NCBI GenBank assembly: GCA_913051705.1
Contig: CAJXCW010000021.1
Location: 1 to 34,860, forward strand
DNA from: an uncultured bacterium
GTDB taxonomy: Bacteria > JAAXHH01
Reading direction: 5' to 3'
DNA length: 34,860 nucleotides
Shown here: piece by piece, positions 9,031-17,398 of the stretch
Layout: the number at the start of each line of letters is the position of its first letter
Numbering within the stretch: position 1 is the first letter of the stretch
Made by a program: the position numbers and the translations under genes
The notes under the pieces: generated by a model
Database searches by the model: none
The model's input: the letters and a program-made list of their open reading frames with translations, nothing else
Told to the model about the DNA's origin: nothing

Positions 9031-10554
9031 AAATGTCTTAAGAAAATCCTCAATCGCAGCTTTGATCCGTTTCTCCAGATCCGCGCTCAACTGCCCTTTC
9101 TCCCGGATTACTTCACCTATATCCGCATGCTGCGTATCCATATATTGGAGAAGGGCGGCTTCGAAGGCCTGTACTTGATCGGTATCCAGATCATTTAGAA
9201 AGCCGTTAACACCGGCATATATCGAAAGGACCTGGTGCTCAATCGGCATGGGCTGATATTGATTTTGCTTAAGCAACTCGATCAGACGCTCACCCAGATG
9301 CAATTCGCGCTGGGTGGCCTGATCCAGGCCGGATGTACCAAATCGAGCGAAGGCTTCCAATTCCCGGTATCGAGCCAGTGAGGTTTTCATAAGACCGGCG
9401 ACATGGCGATGTTTCATGGCCCGAGTCTGTGCGGCGCCGCCTACACGGGAAACGGATAGTCCGACATTGACGGCGGGACGCTGCCCGGCGAAAAATAGAT
9501 TGGATTCCAGATAGATCTGACCATCTGTAATCGAGATAACATTCGTCGGAATGTAGGTCGAAACGTCACCGAACTGCGTCTCAATGACGGGCAGGGCGGT
9601 CAGAGAACCACCACCTTTTTCGTCACTCATTTTGGCGGCACGTTCGAGGAGACGGGCATGTAGATAAAACACGTCGCCCGGATACGCTTCCCGGCCGGGC
9701 GGACGTCGTAAATTCAGCGAAAGCTGACGATACGCTACTGCATGCTTGGACAGATCATCGTAAACGGCCAGCGCATGCTTGCCGTTGTCCCGATAAAATT
9801 CGCCCATCGTGGCGCCGGCATAAGGCGCCAGGAACTGCATCGGCGCGGGAGAACTGGCGGAAGCAGCCACCACGATCGTGTAATCCATCGCACCATGTTC
9901 TTCAAGGGTTGCCACCGTTTTGGCAACGGTTGATCCTTTCTGACCGATCGCAACGTAAATACAGACGACATCCTGACCTTTCTGATTAATAATCGCATCA
10001 ACAGCCACAGCTGTCTTACCCGTTTGCCGATCACCGATGATCAATTCACGCTGGCCGCGCCCGATCGGGAACATACTATCTACGACTTTAAGACCAGTAT
10101 ACATTGGTTCCGAGACCGGCTGGCGTTGCAATACGCCCGGCGCCTTCTGTTCGATGGGACGCGCATCTACATTGGTAATCGGCCCCTTGCCGTCTATCGG
10201 ACGTCCAAGTGGATCGACCACACGACCCAGAAGACCATCACCTACAGCGGTTTCGGCAACGCGTTGCGTGCGTTTTACCGTATCGCCTTCTTTAATCAGT
10301 GTGTCATCGCCAAATAAGATACACCCGACATTATCTTCTTCCAGGTTAAGCACCATCCCGATGACTTCATTCGGAAATTCAACCAGTTCACTCGACATCA
10401 CGTTGGAAAGGCCGTGTACACGCGCAATACCGTCACCAACCTGAATCACGGTACCCGTCTCATAAATATCAACCTCTCGCTTGAATTCGAGCACCTGTTT
10501 CTTGAGGAGTGCCGATACCTCATCCGCACGAATTTCTATTGCATCAAGCGCCAT
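9022..10554 (-). CDS. atpA: F1 ATP synthase alpha subunit
   Basis: Non-catalytic nucleotide-binding subunit of F1, 510 aa. The Walker A GDRQTGKT is at about residues 174-181, with [15 protein letters not shown] before it and a C-terminal helical domain. The frame extends to an ATG at 10566, but the ATG at 10554 has GGAG six bases upstream and gives the usual N-terminus, so it is preferred. Confidence 0.97.
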   Translation of the reverse strand: MALDAIEIRADEVSALLKKQVLEFKREVDIYETGTVIQVGDGIARVHGLSNVMSSELVEFPNEVIGMVLNLEEDNVGCILFGDDTLIKEGDTVKRTQRVAETAVGDGLLGRVVDPLGRPIDGKGPITNVDARPIEQKAPGVLQRQPVSEPMYTGLKVVDSMFPIGRGQRELIIGDRQTGKTAVAVDAIINQKGQDVVCIYVAIGQKGSTVAKTVATLEEHGAMDYTIVVAASASSPAPMQFLAPYAGATMGEFYRDNGKHALAVYDDLSKHAVAYRQLSLNLRRPPGREAYPGDVFYLHARLLERAAKMSDEKGGGSLTALPVIETQFGDVSTYIPTNVISITDGQIYLESNLFFAGQRPAVNVGLSVSRVGGAAQTRAMKHRHVAGLMKTSLARYRELEAFARFGTSGLDQATQRELHLGERLIELLKQNQYQPMPIEHQVLSIYAGVNGFLNDLDTDQVQAFEAALLQYMDTQHADIGEVIREKGQLSADLEKRIKAAIEDFLKTFQA

Positions 10555-10614
10555 TATTTTCTCCATCCGTTCCGAAACAGGAGCAAATAAACAGAATCAG
10601 CAAGATAAAGAAGC

Positions 10615-10645
10615 ATTTCCTGCGCTATCCATTTGCCCATCTGCT
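10615..10645. repeat. Heptamer-type repeat between atpH and atpA
   Basis: On the minus strand AGCAGAT, GGGCAAAT and GGATAGC follow each other, the same kind of unit as at 1573-1605 and 26363-26430. It sits in the 99-bp gap between atpH and atpA, which otherwise shows only the atpA ribosome binding site. Confidence 0.4.
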
Positions 10646-10653
10646 AAGTATGA

Positions 10654-11193
10654 TCATCCAATCAATGCATGCCGCATTTGCTGGAGTTGAACCGCCAGAC
10701 TGCTGTCGAACACCAGATCACCGACACGCACCGCGAATCCGCCGATGATATCCGGATTAACCCGGGTCTGCATGCGAATATGTTTTCCGGTGTACGATTC
10801 CAGCTTTGTTTTTAAAAGATCTTTCTGTGCCGATGATAGCGCCACCGCACTGGTAACTTCCGCATTGACTATACCGTCGCGTTCATCCAGAATCATACGG
10901 CATGCTTCCAGGATCTCCGCTAACAGGTGTTCCCGCTGCTTGGATACCAGCAACAGAAGGAAGTTGTGCGTAATACCCTGCACTTTCCCTTCGAATATCT
11001 CAGAAAGAATACGCTGCTTGGCATCTCTCGGAATAGATCGATCTTTCAGAAAATCGGCTAACTCCTCAGAGTCATGTATCAACGATTGCAGGTCGCCGAT
11101 TTCCTCACGAACCTGCTTTAACAGGTCGAGCTCATCCGCTGCGTCCAACCAGGCATTGGCATATCGGTATGAAATATCTGTACTCTTCGCCAT
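10654..11193 (-). CDS. atpH: F1 ATP synthase delta subunit
   Basis: Connects F1 to the peripheral stalk. The 179-aa protein has the N-terminal helical bundle opening (ISYRYANAWLDAA), FLKDRSIPRDAKQRIL, NFLLLLVSKQRE, and the C-terminal beta signature INPDIIGGF-type (here VNPDIIGGFAVRVGDLVFDSS). It starts 9 bp after atpF, suggesting coupled translation. Confidence 0.95.
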   Translation of the reverse strand: MAKSTDISYRYANAWLDAADELDLLKQVREEIGDLQSLIHDSEELADFLKDRSIPRDAKQRILSEIFEGKVQGITHNFLLLLVSKQREHLLAEILEACRMILDERDGIVNAEVTSAVALSSAQKDLLKTKLESYTGKHIRMQTRVNPDIIGGFAVRVGDLVFDSSLAVQLQQMRHALIG

Positions 11194-11202
11194 AGACCGC
11201 CA

Positions 11203-11712
11203 TTATTCGTTTGATGTCGGTAACTGCTCGATCAGTTCGTCTATTACTTTCTGATGTTGAGCCGCGTCCAACGCATTATTAAGCACCCGTTCGGCAATCT
11301 GCATCGCAATATCTCCCACCTGCGAACGCAGGTCGGCGACCGCCAGATTTTTCTCGCGTTGTATCGTCTGACGGGCTTTTTCCAACTCACGGTCTGAATC
11401 CTGGTGCGCCTGCGCCATAAGCTTATCGCGCTCTGCATTTGCCTGATCAATAGCCGTCTGAATCCGACTCTTGGCTTCTAACTCAATTTCCGTGAGCCGT
11501 TGCCTGACTTCTTCCTGAAGACGGTCCAGTTCTTTCTGGTCCGCCTCCAATTTGTCCATCCGTTCCTGGATATCGTTCTTCCGCGCCTCTAATGCAGCCC
11601 CGATATGCCCGAAGACAAACTTCTTCAGGATCAGGAACATCAGAATGAATCCGATGCCCTGTAAAATCAGTGCGCCCGGATCAATACCAAGATTGTGTAA
11701 AATAGCTTCCAC
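11203..11712 (-). CDS. atpF: F0 ATP synthase b subunit
   Basis: Peripheral-stalk subunit. One N-terminal membrane helix (about residues 12-33) is followed by a long charged coiled coil (about 40-140). The start is a GTG with AAGGAG eight bases upstream. Length 169 aa is typical. It lies 44 bp after atpE. A single b gene is present; no b' copy is seen. Confidence 0.93.
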   Translation of the reverse strand: MEAILHNLGIDPGALILQGIGFILMFLILKKFVFGHIGAALEARKNDIQERMDKLEADQKELDRLQEEVRQRLTEIELEAKSRIQTAIDQANAERDKLMAQAHQDSDRELEKARQTIQREKNLAVADLRSQVGDIAMQIAERVLNNALDAAQHQKVIDELIEQLPTSNE

Positions 11713-11756
11713 GCGTTATGCTCCTTACTTGAACATTTTAGAGATCACAACGCTCA

Positions 11757-12029
11757 TTACTGCCCGGCCTGCGCCAACTCCAAAATTTGCTCGAACGTCG
11801 GCAGGTTACCCATTAATAGAATCGCGAGCAAAAAGGAATAGATAACCAGCGACTCAATCAGCACCAGACCGATAATCATAAACGTTTGAATCCGACCGGC
11901 AGCTTCCGGCTGACGCGCAACACCTTGTACGGCAAAAGCCGTTGCAAGTCCCTGACCGATCCCCGCACCAATTACACCGATAGGAAGGCCGATCCCTATT
12001 GCGAGCGCCAGCCCCATGTAGTACAGCAT
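11757..12029 (-). CDS. atpE: F0 ATP synthase c subunit, predicted sodium-binding type
   Basis: Proteolipid of the rotor ring: two membrane helices joined by the polar loop ARQPEA. Helix 1 has GAGIGQG and helix 2 has LIESLVIY with the ion-carrying Glu59. Q26, E59, S60 and Y64 line up, with identical spacing, with Q32, E65, S66 and Y70 of the sodium-type Ilyobacter tartaricus c subunit; T67 is replaced by Leu. In that family the Gln plus Glu-Ser set marks Na+ coordination, so sodium coupling is predicted but not proven. AAGGAG precedes the ATG. Confidence 0.94.
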   Translation of the reverse strand: MLYYMGLALAIGIGLPIGVIGAGIGQGLATAFAVQGVARQPEAAGRIQTFMIIGLVLIESLVIYSFLLAILLMGNLPTFEQILELAQAGQ

Positions 12030-12122
12030 GCAATTCTCCTTTCCTTTCGGAAAAAGTGAACAGAACGACGGCGATACCGCCTCTCAAATATACAAATACA
12101 ATTTCCTAATGATGCCCTTCTC

Positions 12123-12929
12123 CTAATGATCGTGTTCTTCAAGAAACTGACCCAGATAGATCGACACGAGTAAAGCAAATATCATCGCCTGAAGGAAGCC
12201 AACGAATAAACCGAACAGCATAATAGGCAGTTGAATGGGTACGAAAGGCACTTCAAAATGTCCAAGGATCAATACCGGCGAAAATCCCATCAGCACGACC
12301 ATCAAGGTCTCCTTGGCGAACATATTTCCATATAGACGAACGGCAAGAGAAACAACCTTTGCAAACTCCCCCATCACATGTAAAGGAAACATCATCCAGG
12401 ATAGCCAGACAGGCTCACCTGCAAAATGTTTCAAATAGGCGACCAAGCCGATCTCGCGAATAGCGATCACATTTACCGTAACCACAGCGATGACCGCAAA
12501 ACTAAGCGTGGTGTTTAAATCGGCAGTAGGGGATTGGAATCCGGGGACCAAGCCGAGAAAATTAAGAAAGAGGATGTATAAGAAGTAGGAGGCTATAAAC
12601 GGAATATATTTTCTGCCCCGCTCTCCAACGATATCGATAAAGAAATCCGTCAAGCCTTCAACAGCAAATTCGAGGATATTCTGACCATTGCCTTCAGGTA
12701 AACGACGGAGCGAACGGACAGTCAATATTACAAATCCGGCAAGGAGACTAAAAGAAAAGAGGGTATTGAGAAGCAAATCCGGCTGTTTGGCCGGCTGCGG
12801 CAGCACGTCTTCAAGCGGATAGATAAGGTGCAGAACACGTAAAATGGAGTGGTGGACTTCTTCTCCGCCGCCGCCAACGGCCATGATCATGGACAGAGAT
12901 CCCATCCCCAATACGGTACCCGTGAGCAA
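12123..12929 (-). CDS. atpB: F0 ATP synthase a subunit
   Basis: Stator channel subunit with several membrane helices and the essential Arg in SLAVRLYGNM (about residue 198). The start is uncertain. A GTG at 12935 is flush against the GGAGG and would overlap the atpI stop, whereas TTG at 12929 has GGAGG five bases upstream and is preferred; an ATG at 12905 is a third choice. Just past the stop, CATTAGGA is repeated, a small duplication of the gene end. Confidence 0.93.
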   Translation of the reverse strand: MLTGTVLGMGSLSMIMAVGGGGEEVHHSILRVLHLIYPLEDVLPQPAKQPDLLLNTLFSFSLLAGFVILTVRSLRRLPEGNGQNILEFAVEGLTDFFIDIVGERGRKYIPFIASYFLYILFLNFLGLVPGFQSPTADLNTTLSFAVIAVVTVNVIAIREIGLVAYLKHFAGEPVWLSWMMFPLHVMGEFAKVVSLAVRLYGNMFAKETLMVVLMGFSPVLILGHFEVPFVPIQLPIMLFGLFVGFLQAMIFALLVSIYLGQFLEEHDH

Positions 12930-12931
12930 TG

Positions 12932-13408
12932 TCACCTCCTCACACTGTTTTCAAGCGGATTTTGTTTTTCAAAAAAGGCCATCAAGCCGGCCTGTCCTAT
13001 CGGACTATTGCCGGTATAGATAGATATAAGACTATATCCTATAATCAGCAAGGGCATCAGGCTGACGCCGATGACAAACCCTCTCACATCGAACCAGGAA
13101 CTCCAGGCCACCAGAGCAAGAAAAACCATAATCACCGGAAATTTAACCATTAAAAAAACCATGAGCCAGACCCGGCGTTGCTTCAGTCGCTTCCCTGGTG
13201 TTAAAAATCGCTGTACCAGAAATTGTGTACTGCGAACCAGGCTCAAGCTGAAGACCGCACCGACAATAAAGTTCAACATCAATACTCGAATCTCACTCAA
13301 ACTCATGGCGATGATGCCCAGGCAAATGACCAGCCCCGCCGTCACATACACGGCATGCAAAAATCGGCCGGGAGTCATAGTAGATGTTTCTTCTTGATCA
13401 GGTATCAT
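12932..13408 (-). CDS. atpI: ATP synthase accessory protein AtpI (subunit I-like)
   Basis: Small membrane protein with four predicted helices located just ahead of atpB, the usual place of AtpI, which helps c-ring assembly or Mg2+ handling. The open frame reaches 13438, but the ATG at 13408 follows GGGAG and overlaps atpZ by 11 bp, so it is preferred. Sequence similarity within this family is low, so the call rests mainly on topology and position. Confidence 0.75.
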   Translation of the reverse strand: MIPDQEETSTMTPGRFLHAVYVTAGLVICLGIIAMSLSEIRVLMLNFIVGAVFSLSLVRSTQFLVQRFLTPGKRLKQRRVWLMVFLMVKFPVIMVFLALVAWSSWFDVRGFVIGVSLMPLLIIGYSLISIYTGNSPIGQAGLMAFFEKQNPLENSVRR

Positions 13409-13670
13409 CCGACTTTGTGCTCCCTTCACCGGGTTCACTCATTCGACGTTCGATACGGCGAATGGTCCGAAACATTTCCAGAAAGCCGGCGATAATGCCT
13501 AAAATAATACCTGTCAGCACTCCCCAGGGTTGAATCTGGGGCCATCGTGTTTCAACCCAGTGGCCAATATAGTAGCCCATGACCGTTGCAATGACCAGGG
13601 TCAGGCCGATCACACCGAGTTCGCTGAGATCTTTCAGGCTGCTACCCGGCGTCTTCGAATCCTCTGCCAT
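13398..13670 (-). CDS. atpZ: AtpZ-like F0F1 accessory membrane protein
   Basis: A 90-aa protein with two membrane helices (around LGVIGLTLVIATVMGYYIG and WGVLTGIILGIIAGFLEMF) and the GYYIG...W then G.I.G...G spacing of the AtpZ/F0F1-ATPase gene 1 family. It is the first atp gene of the operon, overlaps atpI, and follows bactofilin by 57 bp. Confidence 0.82.
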   Translation of the reverse strand: MAEDSKTPGSSLKDLSELGVIGLTLVIATVMGYYIGHWVETRWPQIQPWGVLTGIILGIIAGFLEMFRTIRRIERRMSEPGEGSTKSDDT

Positions 13671-13690
13671 AACTCATTGCACACCCTCAA

Positions 13691-13706
13691 GTCGGTTAAA
13701 ACCGAC
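13691..13706. promoter_or_regulatory. Perfect palindrome between bactofilin and atpZ
   Basis: GTCGGTTAAAACCGAC, two 7-nt arms around AA, in the 57-bp gap. There is no U-tract, so it is not a clear terminator. It could be a protein-binding site or an mRNA processing hairpin separating the cell-wall genes from the atp genes. Confidence 0.4.
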
Positions 13707-13727
13707 CTGATCGAAGCCCTGCCCTCG

Positions 13728-14063
13728 TCATTCTTTACCCTTGGGCTGTTCTTCCTTCATCATGGTGGAGTTGCCGTGAAAAATAGCGCCTTCCTCGATA
13801 ACCAGGTTACCGGTTTTTATATCACCCAGGAGTTTAGCTTTGCCGCCCAGAGTGATATGCTGGGGCGCAATCAGATGGCCTTCCACCCGGCCATGTATAA
13901 TCGCGGTCTTCGACTGAATTGTTGTTCCGACGACGACCCCTGTTTTACCGACTTCCACACCATCTGTCGCTGTAATATCACCACGAATGCCACCATCAAT
14001 TCGAATGTTGCCATCGATGATCAATGCACCCGATACCTCGGTTCCTTTTGCGATAATTGTCAC
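13728..14063 (-). CDS. Bactofilin (polymer-forming cytoskeletal protein)
   Basis: A 111-aa bactofilin: a short N-terminus followed by a right-handed beta-helix core (about 10-95) with the repeating Gly/Ile/Val pattern G.I.G.I...VEVG and a charged C-terminus. Bactofilins form filaments that localise cell-wall enzymes. The gene directly follows an M23 peptidase gene, a pairing known from curved and stalked bacteria, which supports a cell-shape role. GTG start. It appears to be co-transcribed with the ATP synthase genes. Confidence 0.92.
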   Translation of the reverse strand: MTIIAKGTEVSGALIIDGNIRIDGGIRGDITATDGVEVGKTGVVVGTTIQSKTAIIHGRVEGHLIAPQHITLGGKAKLLGDIKTGNLVIEEGAIFHGNSTMMKEEQPKGKE

Positions 14064-14084
14064 TGTGCGTTCTAACCTTTATAA

Positions 14085-14999
14085 TTAGTTGTAACTAAAG
14101 CTTGATCCAGGCGATCCCATCAAACCCAATAGATCATCCCACCGAATGACATCCGGCAAATAGTTACGGGGATTAACCGACGTATTATCTTTCCATACTT
14201 CATAATGAAGATGGGGCGCCGAACTGCGGCCGGTGCTTCCCACAAGGGCAATGATCTGGCCACGGCGAATACGTTGACCTCGTTCTACACGGAGACTGGA
14301 ATTATGACCATATCGGGTTGTAAAACCATAACCATGCTCGACCTCGACAAGCCAACCTAAATCCTGATCCCAATCCGAGAACATAACGATCCCGTCGCCG
14401 ACGGCAAGCACAGGGGCACCTTCACGAGCGGCAAAATCCATACCGAAATGACGCCGCATAACCGGATCACTGGTGTTCTGAAATTCTCGTGTGACCCAGC
14501 CGCGAACAGGCCAGATAGAGGGTGTAGAACGAAAGAGAGTCAATTGCCGTTTATTCAGATCGCTTTCGTCTATCGGTATCCATTGGTCATGTAATAGAAA
14601 AGGAAGTTGGTTTTCACGTAAGGATATTTCAGTCGTCTCATCAACAAACGAGGTATATTCTGTAACAGGGGCAGGAGCGCTCGCTTCAAAATCCACCACA
14701 CCTGCTAATTGTCGTATACTTTTTGCAATCTGTTGCATTTCAGCCAGTTCCTGGGTCAATTGTCGTGTTTTGTTCTGGGCCGTTTTCAATTGTTCTTTCC
14801 AGGGTTGTCCGGCTGTTTCCGCCATGATAATGCCAGCTAAATAAGGTGAAATAACAGCAACCACGATCATACTTGCAAGGCCGGTGCATACCAGCCCGAC
14901 AAGCACATAGTACCAGAAACGCGACAGGCGTAATTCGCGTGTTCTCGATGCATTGGATGAGACAATAAGCAGTGAAATCTTTCGGGGTGATCGAGACAT
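14085..14999 (-). CDS. Membrane-anchored M23 (LytM-type) peptidase
   Basis: A 304-aa protein with a cytoplasmic N-terminus, one membrane helix (about 29-55), a coiled coil (about 66-100) and a C-terminal M23 domain. The zinc and catalytic residues are complete: H184 and D188 in HFGMDF, and H263 and H265 in APHLHYE. It should cut peptidoglycan cross-links, unlike degenerate LytM factors such as EnvC. The domain order (helix, coiled coil, LytM) matches partners of bactofilins such as LmdC. GGAGG lies six bases before the ATG, and a good promoter precedes it. First gene of the apparent operon with bactofilin and atp genes. Confidence 0.92.
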   Translation of the reverse strand: MSRSPRKISLLIVSSNASRTRELRLSRFWYYVLVGLVCTGLASMIVVAVISPYLAGIIMAETAGQPWKEQLKTAQNKTRQLTQELAEMQQIAKSIRQLAGVVDFEASAPAPVTEYTSFVDETTEISLRENQLPFLLHDQWIPIDESDLNKRQLTLFRSTPSIWPVRGWVTREFQNTSDPVMRRHFGMDFAAREGAPVLAVGDGIVMFSDWDQDLGWLVEVEHGYGFTTRYGHNSSLRVERGQRIRRGQIIALVGSTGRSSAPHLHYEVWKDNTSVNPRNYLPDVIRWDDLLGLMGSPGSSFSYN

Positions 15000-15061
15000 C
15001 TGATGCCTCCGGAATTATCCCTTATCCGATGCGTCTATTTGCTGAAATCCAGAGCCACCTA

Positions 15062-15089
15062 AATATATGCTGCGCCCCTTAATTGTCAA
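15062..15089 (-). promoter_or_regulatory. Promoter of the peptidase-bactofilin-atp operon
   Basis: On the minus strand TTGACA (15084-15089, 6/6) is followed after 16 bp by TATATT (15062-15067, 5/6). A start near 15055 gives a leader of about 55 nt to the ATG at 14999. No other comparable promoter is seen before atpZ. Confidence 0.65.
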
Positions 15090-15115
15090 CAGTTTATTAT
15101 ACTTCAACAAGAAAA

Positions 15116-15979
15116 TTATAAGCGCACTTTCAGCAAATCTAAAATCCGATTTAAATCGTCTATAGAATAAAACTCGATTTCTATCTTTCCCTTATGCTGC
15201 CCCTGGGATATATTAACCCTTGTTCCGAGCAGGCGCTGCATAATTTCTTCAACGGCCAGCAGGTCCGGTGATTTGCGGTCGGTACGCGGGCTGCTCTCAC
15301 GTACATCTTTAAAGCGGTTTTTGACCAGTTCTTCGACCTTACGGACAGACAGCCCCTTTCTTACAACCTGCTTACATAGTTCCGTCTGCTCAGCCCTGTT
15401 TTCCAACCCCAACAAGGCCCGGGCATGTCCCATGGAAATGTCGTTGGCCAATAAATGATGCTGAACCTCTTCAGGCAGCTTTAAAAGCCTGAGCGTATTG
15501 GCCACCGTTGCCCTGTTTCTGCCAACTCGCGTAGCGACTTCTTCCTGAGTCAAATGACATTCTTCAATAAGCCTTAAATAGGCCTTTGCCTCGTGAATCG
15601 AATTCAGGTCATCCCGCTGAATATTCTCTATCAGAGACAGTTCCATCATCTCTTCGGGTGATGAAACAGACATGACAATGGCGGGAATCGTGTTAAAACC
15701 CGCTTGTTTGGCCGCCCGTAGCCGACGTTCTCCGGCGATCAACTCATACCCTTCATCTTCTTTTTTACGAATGGTAATGGGCTGGATCACCCCTTTTTCG
15801 ACAATGGACCGCGCCAGTTCGTCGAGCTTGGCCTGATCGAAAGACTGTCTTGGCTGATACGGATTAGCCGAGATTCGATCAATCGCGAGTTGAAGGATCT
15901 GCTGTCCCCCGGCATAGTCTTCCTCCATGTCAGGAATCAGTGCCTGTAATCCCCGCCCTAGAACCTTCTTCTTTGCCAC
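15116..15979 (-). CDS. parB: Chromosome-partitioning protein ParB (Spo0J family)
   Basis: CTP-dependent DNA clamp that loads at parS and drives chromosome segregation with ParA. The N-terminus KKVLGRGLQALIP is canonical, followed by NPYQPR, the CTP-binding GERRLRAA and ENIQR (ENIQRDDL), a helix-turn-helix (TQEEVATRVGRNRATVANTLRLL) and the C-terminal dimer domain. The start is a GTG, preceded by GGAGGTGATC (15984-15993), a ten-base anti-16S match. The gene overlaps parA by 50 nt. No consensus parS was found in this window. Confidence 0.96.
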   Translation of the reverse strand: MAKKKVLGRGLQALIPDMEEDYAGGQQILQLAIDRISANPYQPRQSFDQAKLDELARSIVEKGVIQPITIRKKEDEGYELIAGERRLRAAKQAGFNTIPAIVMSVSSPEEMMELSLIENIQRDDLNSIHEAKAYLRLIEECHLTQEEVATRVGRNRATVANTLRLLKLPEEVQHHLLANDISMGHARALLGLENRAEQTELCKQVVRKGLSVRKVEELVKNRFKDVRESSPRTDRKSPDLLAVEEIMQRLLGTRVNISQGQHKGKIEIEFYSIDDLNRILDLLKVRL

Positions 15980-16733
15980 TCTGGATCACCTCCCGGGCTA
16001 AACTCATATAGCTTTCCGCCCCTGATGAAAGAATATCGTACAGAATAATCGGACTGCCGAAACTTGGCGCTTCACTCAGACGCACATTCCGGGGGATGGT
16101 CGTTTTATAGACCTTATCCGCAAAATATTGCTTCGCTTCCTCTTCCACTTGTCTCGACAAATTGAGCCGTCTATCATACATCGTCAAGAGAATACCTTCT
16201 ATTTGCAATCTTTGATTCAAATGCTTCTGAATCTGTCGAATTGAGTTGAGCAATTGACCAAGCCCTTCCAGGGCATAATATTCACACTGAATGGGGATCA
16301 ACACCGAGTCGGATGCCGTCAGCGCGTTCAAAGTCAACAGGCTTAGAGACGGTGGACAATCGATCAGAATATACTCATATTCATCGCGGACCGACTTAAG
16401 AGCCGCTTCGAGCTTCCGCTCGCGCGCCATGGCTGTGACGAGTTCGATTTCGGCGCCGACCAGGCGATGATGCGCAGGCACCACATGGAGGAAGGGTATT
16501 TCCGTTTGTTGTACCGCTTCTTCCATAGGACGCTCTTCTATCAGCACTTCATAAATAGTTACATCCAACGGCCGATTCTGTAGGCCAAGACCGCTTGTCG
16601 CGTTCGACTGTGGGTCAATGTCGATCAGAATCGTCTTTTTTTCCGCCACCCCCAGACAGGCCGCTAGATTGACCGTCGTCGTTGTTTTACCAACCCCACC
16701 CTTCTGATTCGCGACGGCGATGACCTTACCCAT
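15930..16733 (-). CDS. parA: Chromosome-partitioning ATPase ParA (Soj family)
   Basis: Walker-type ATPase that forms nucleoid gradients moved by ParB. The deviant Walker A NQKGGVGKTTTTVNLAA (about 9-25), IDIDPQSNATSGLG, and IDCPPSLSLLTLNAL are present. It is of the short chromosomal type (267 aa) with no N-terminal DNA-binding extension. Its 3' end carries the parB ribosome binding site and first 16 codons, so the two are translationally linked. GGAG precedes the ATG. The 49-bp gap from ispF shows no terminator. Confidence 0.96.
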   Translation of the reverse strand: MGKVIAVANQKGGVGKTTTTVNLAACLGVAEKKTILIDIDPQSNATSGLGLQNRPLDVTIYEVLIEERPMEEAVQQTEIPFLHVVPAHHRLVGAEIELVTAMARERKLEAALKSVRDEYEYILIDCPPSLSLLTLNALTASDSVLIPIQCEYYALEGLGQLLNSIRQIQKHLNQRLQIEGILLTMYDRRLNLSRQVEEEAKQYFADKVYKTTIPRNVRLSEAPSFGSPIILYDILSSGAESYMSLAREVIQSGKEEGSRAGITGTDS

Positions 16734-16782
16734 CTGATGCTCCGCATTTAGAAGTGACCAATGAATACATGACCTGTTTACC

Positions 16783-17277
16783 TCACGTTACGTTATCTAT
16801 TGATTGTATCAATACAACAGCATGGGCAGCGATACCTTCTTCACGCCCGGTAAATCCAAGCTGTTCCGATGTCGTCGCTTTGACCGATACCCTATCTACA
16901 GAAAAACCGAGCGCTTTACCTATCTCACTACGTATGGCCATGATATGAGGCGCCAGTTTGGGTCTTTGTGCCACGACCGTGGCATCCACATTCGATACAG
17001 TATAACCTGCTTCCTGCACCACGTCAACGATCCGTTCCAGCAATATGATACTCGAAATATCCCGGTACTGTTCATCCGTATCCGGAAAATGCCAACCAAT
17101 ATCCCCCAATGCGGCGGCGCCCAAAAGGGCATCGCCAATGGCGTGACATAGAACATCCGCATCCGAATGGCCGAATAATCCTCTGTCATGAGGGATCGTT
17201 ACCCCACCGATGATGCATGGTCGGCCTTCCACGAGCGCATGCACATCATATCCGTATCCTACGCGTATATCGGTCAT
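16783..17277 (-). CDS. ispF: 2-C-methyl-D-erythritol 2,4-cyclodiphosphate synthase
   Basis: Fifth step of the MEP isoprenoid pathway: it cyclises the CDP-ME 2-phosphate to MEcPP. The metal site D-V-H (D11, H13), the [19 protein letters not shown] segment, [10 protein letters not shown] and the C-terminal [19 protein letters not shown] are intact. Length 164 aa is normal. It lies downstream of ispD with a 121-bp gap filled by an octamer repeat. No Shine-Dalgarno is visible before the ATG, only repeat sequence. Confidence 0.97.
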   Translation of the reverse strand: MTDIRVGYGYDVHALVEGRPCIIGGVTIPHDRGLFGHSDADVLCHAIGDALLGAAALGDIGWHFPDTDEQYRDISSIILLERIVDVVQEAGYTVSNVDATVVAQRPKLAPHIMAIRSEIGKALGFSVDRVSVKATTSEQLGFTGREEGIAAHAVVLIQSIDNVT

Positions 17278-17286
17278 GGGAAACGG

Positions 17287-17396
17287 GAAGCTACGAATCG
17301 CGAAACGACGAAGCTACGAACCCCGAAGGGCTCTAAATCACAGTTAGGTGGCTTACATCATCAGAAAATACATAGCTTCGTCGTTTCGTAGCCTCC
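17287..17396. repeat. Octamer repeat pair (GAAnnnAC) between ispD and ispF
   Basis: The left arm reads GAAGCTAC, GAATCGC, GAAACGAC, GAAGCTAC, GAACCCC, GAAGGGC in tandem. The right arm, inverted, reads GGCTACGAAACGACGAAGCTA. A 16-bp perfect inverted match (17301-17316 with 17373-17388) would form a stem around a 56-nt loop. It fills nearly the whole gap between the two isoprenoid genes. Confidence 0.75.
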
Positions 17397-17398
17397 CC

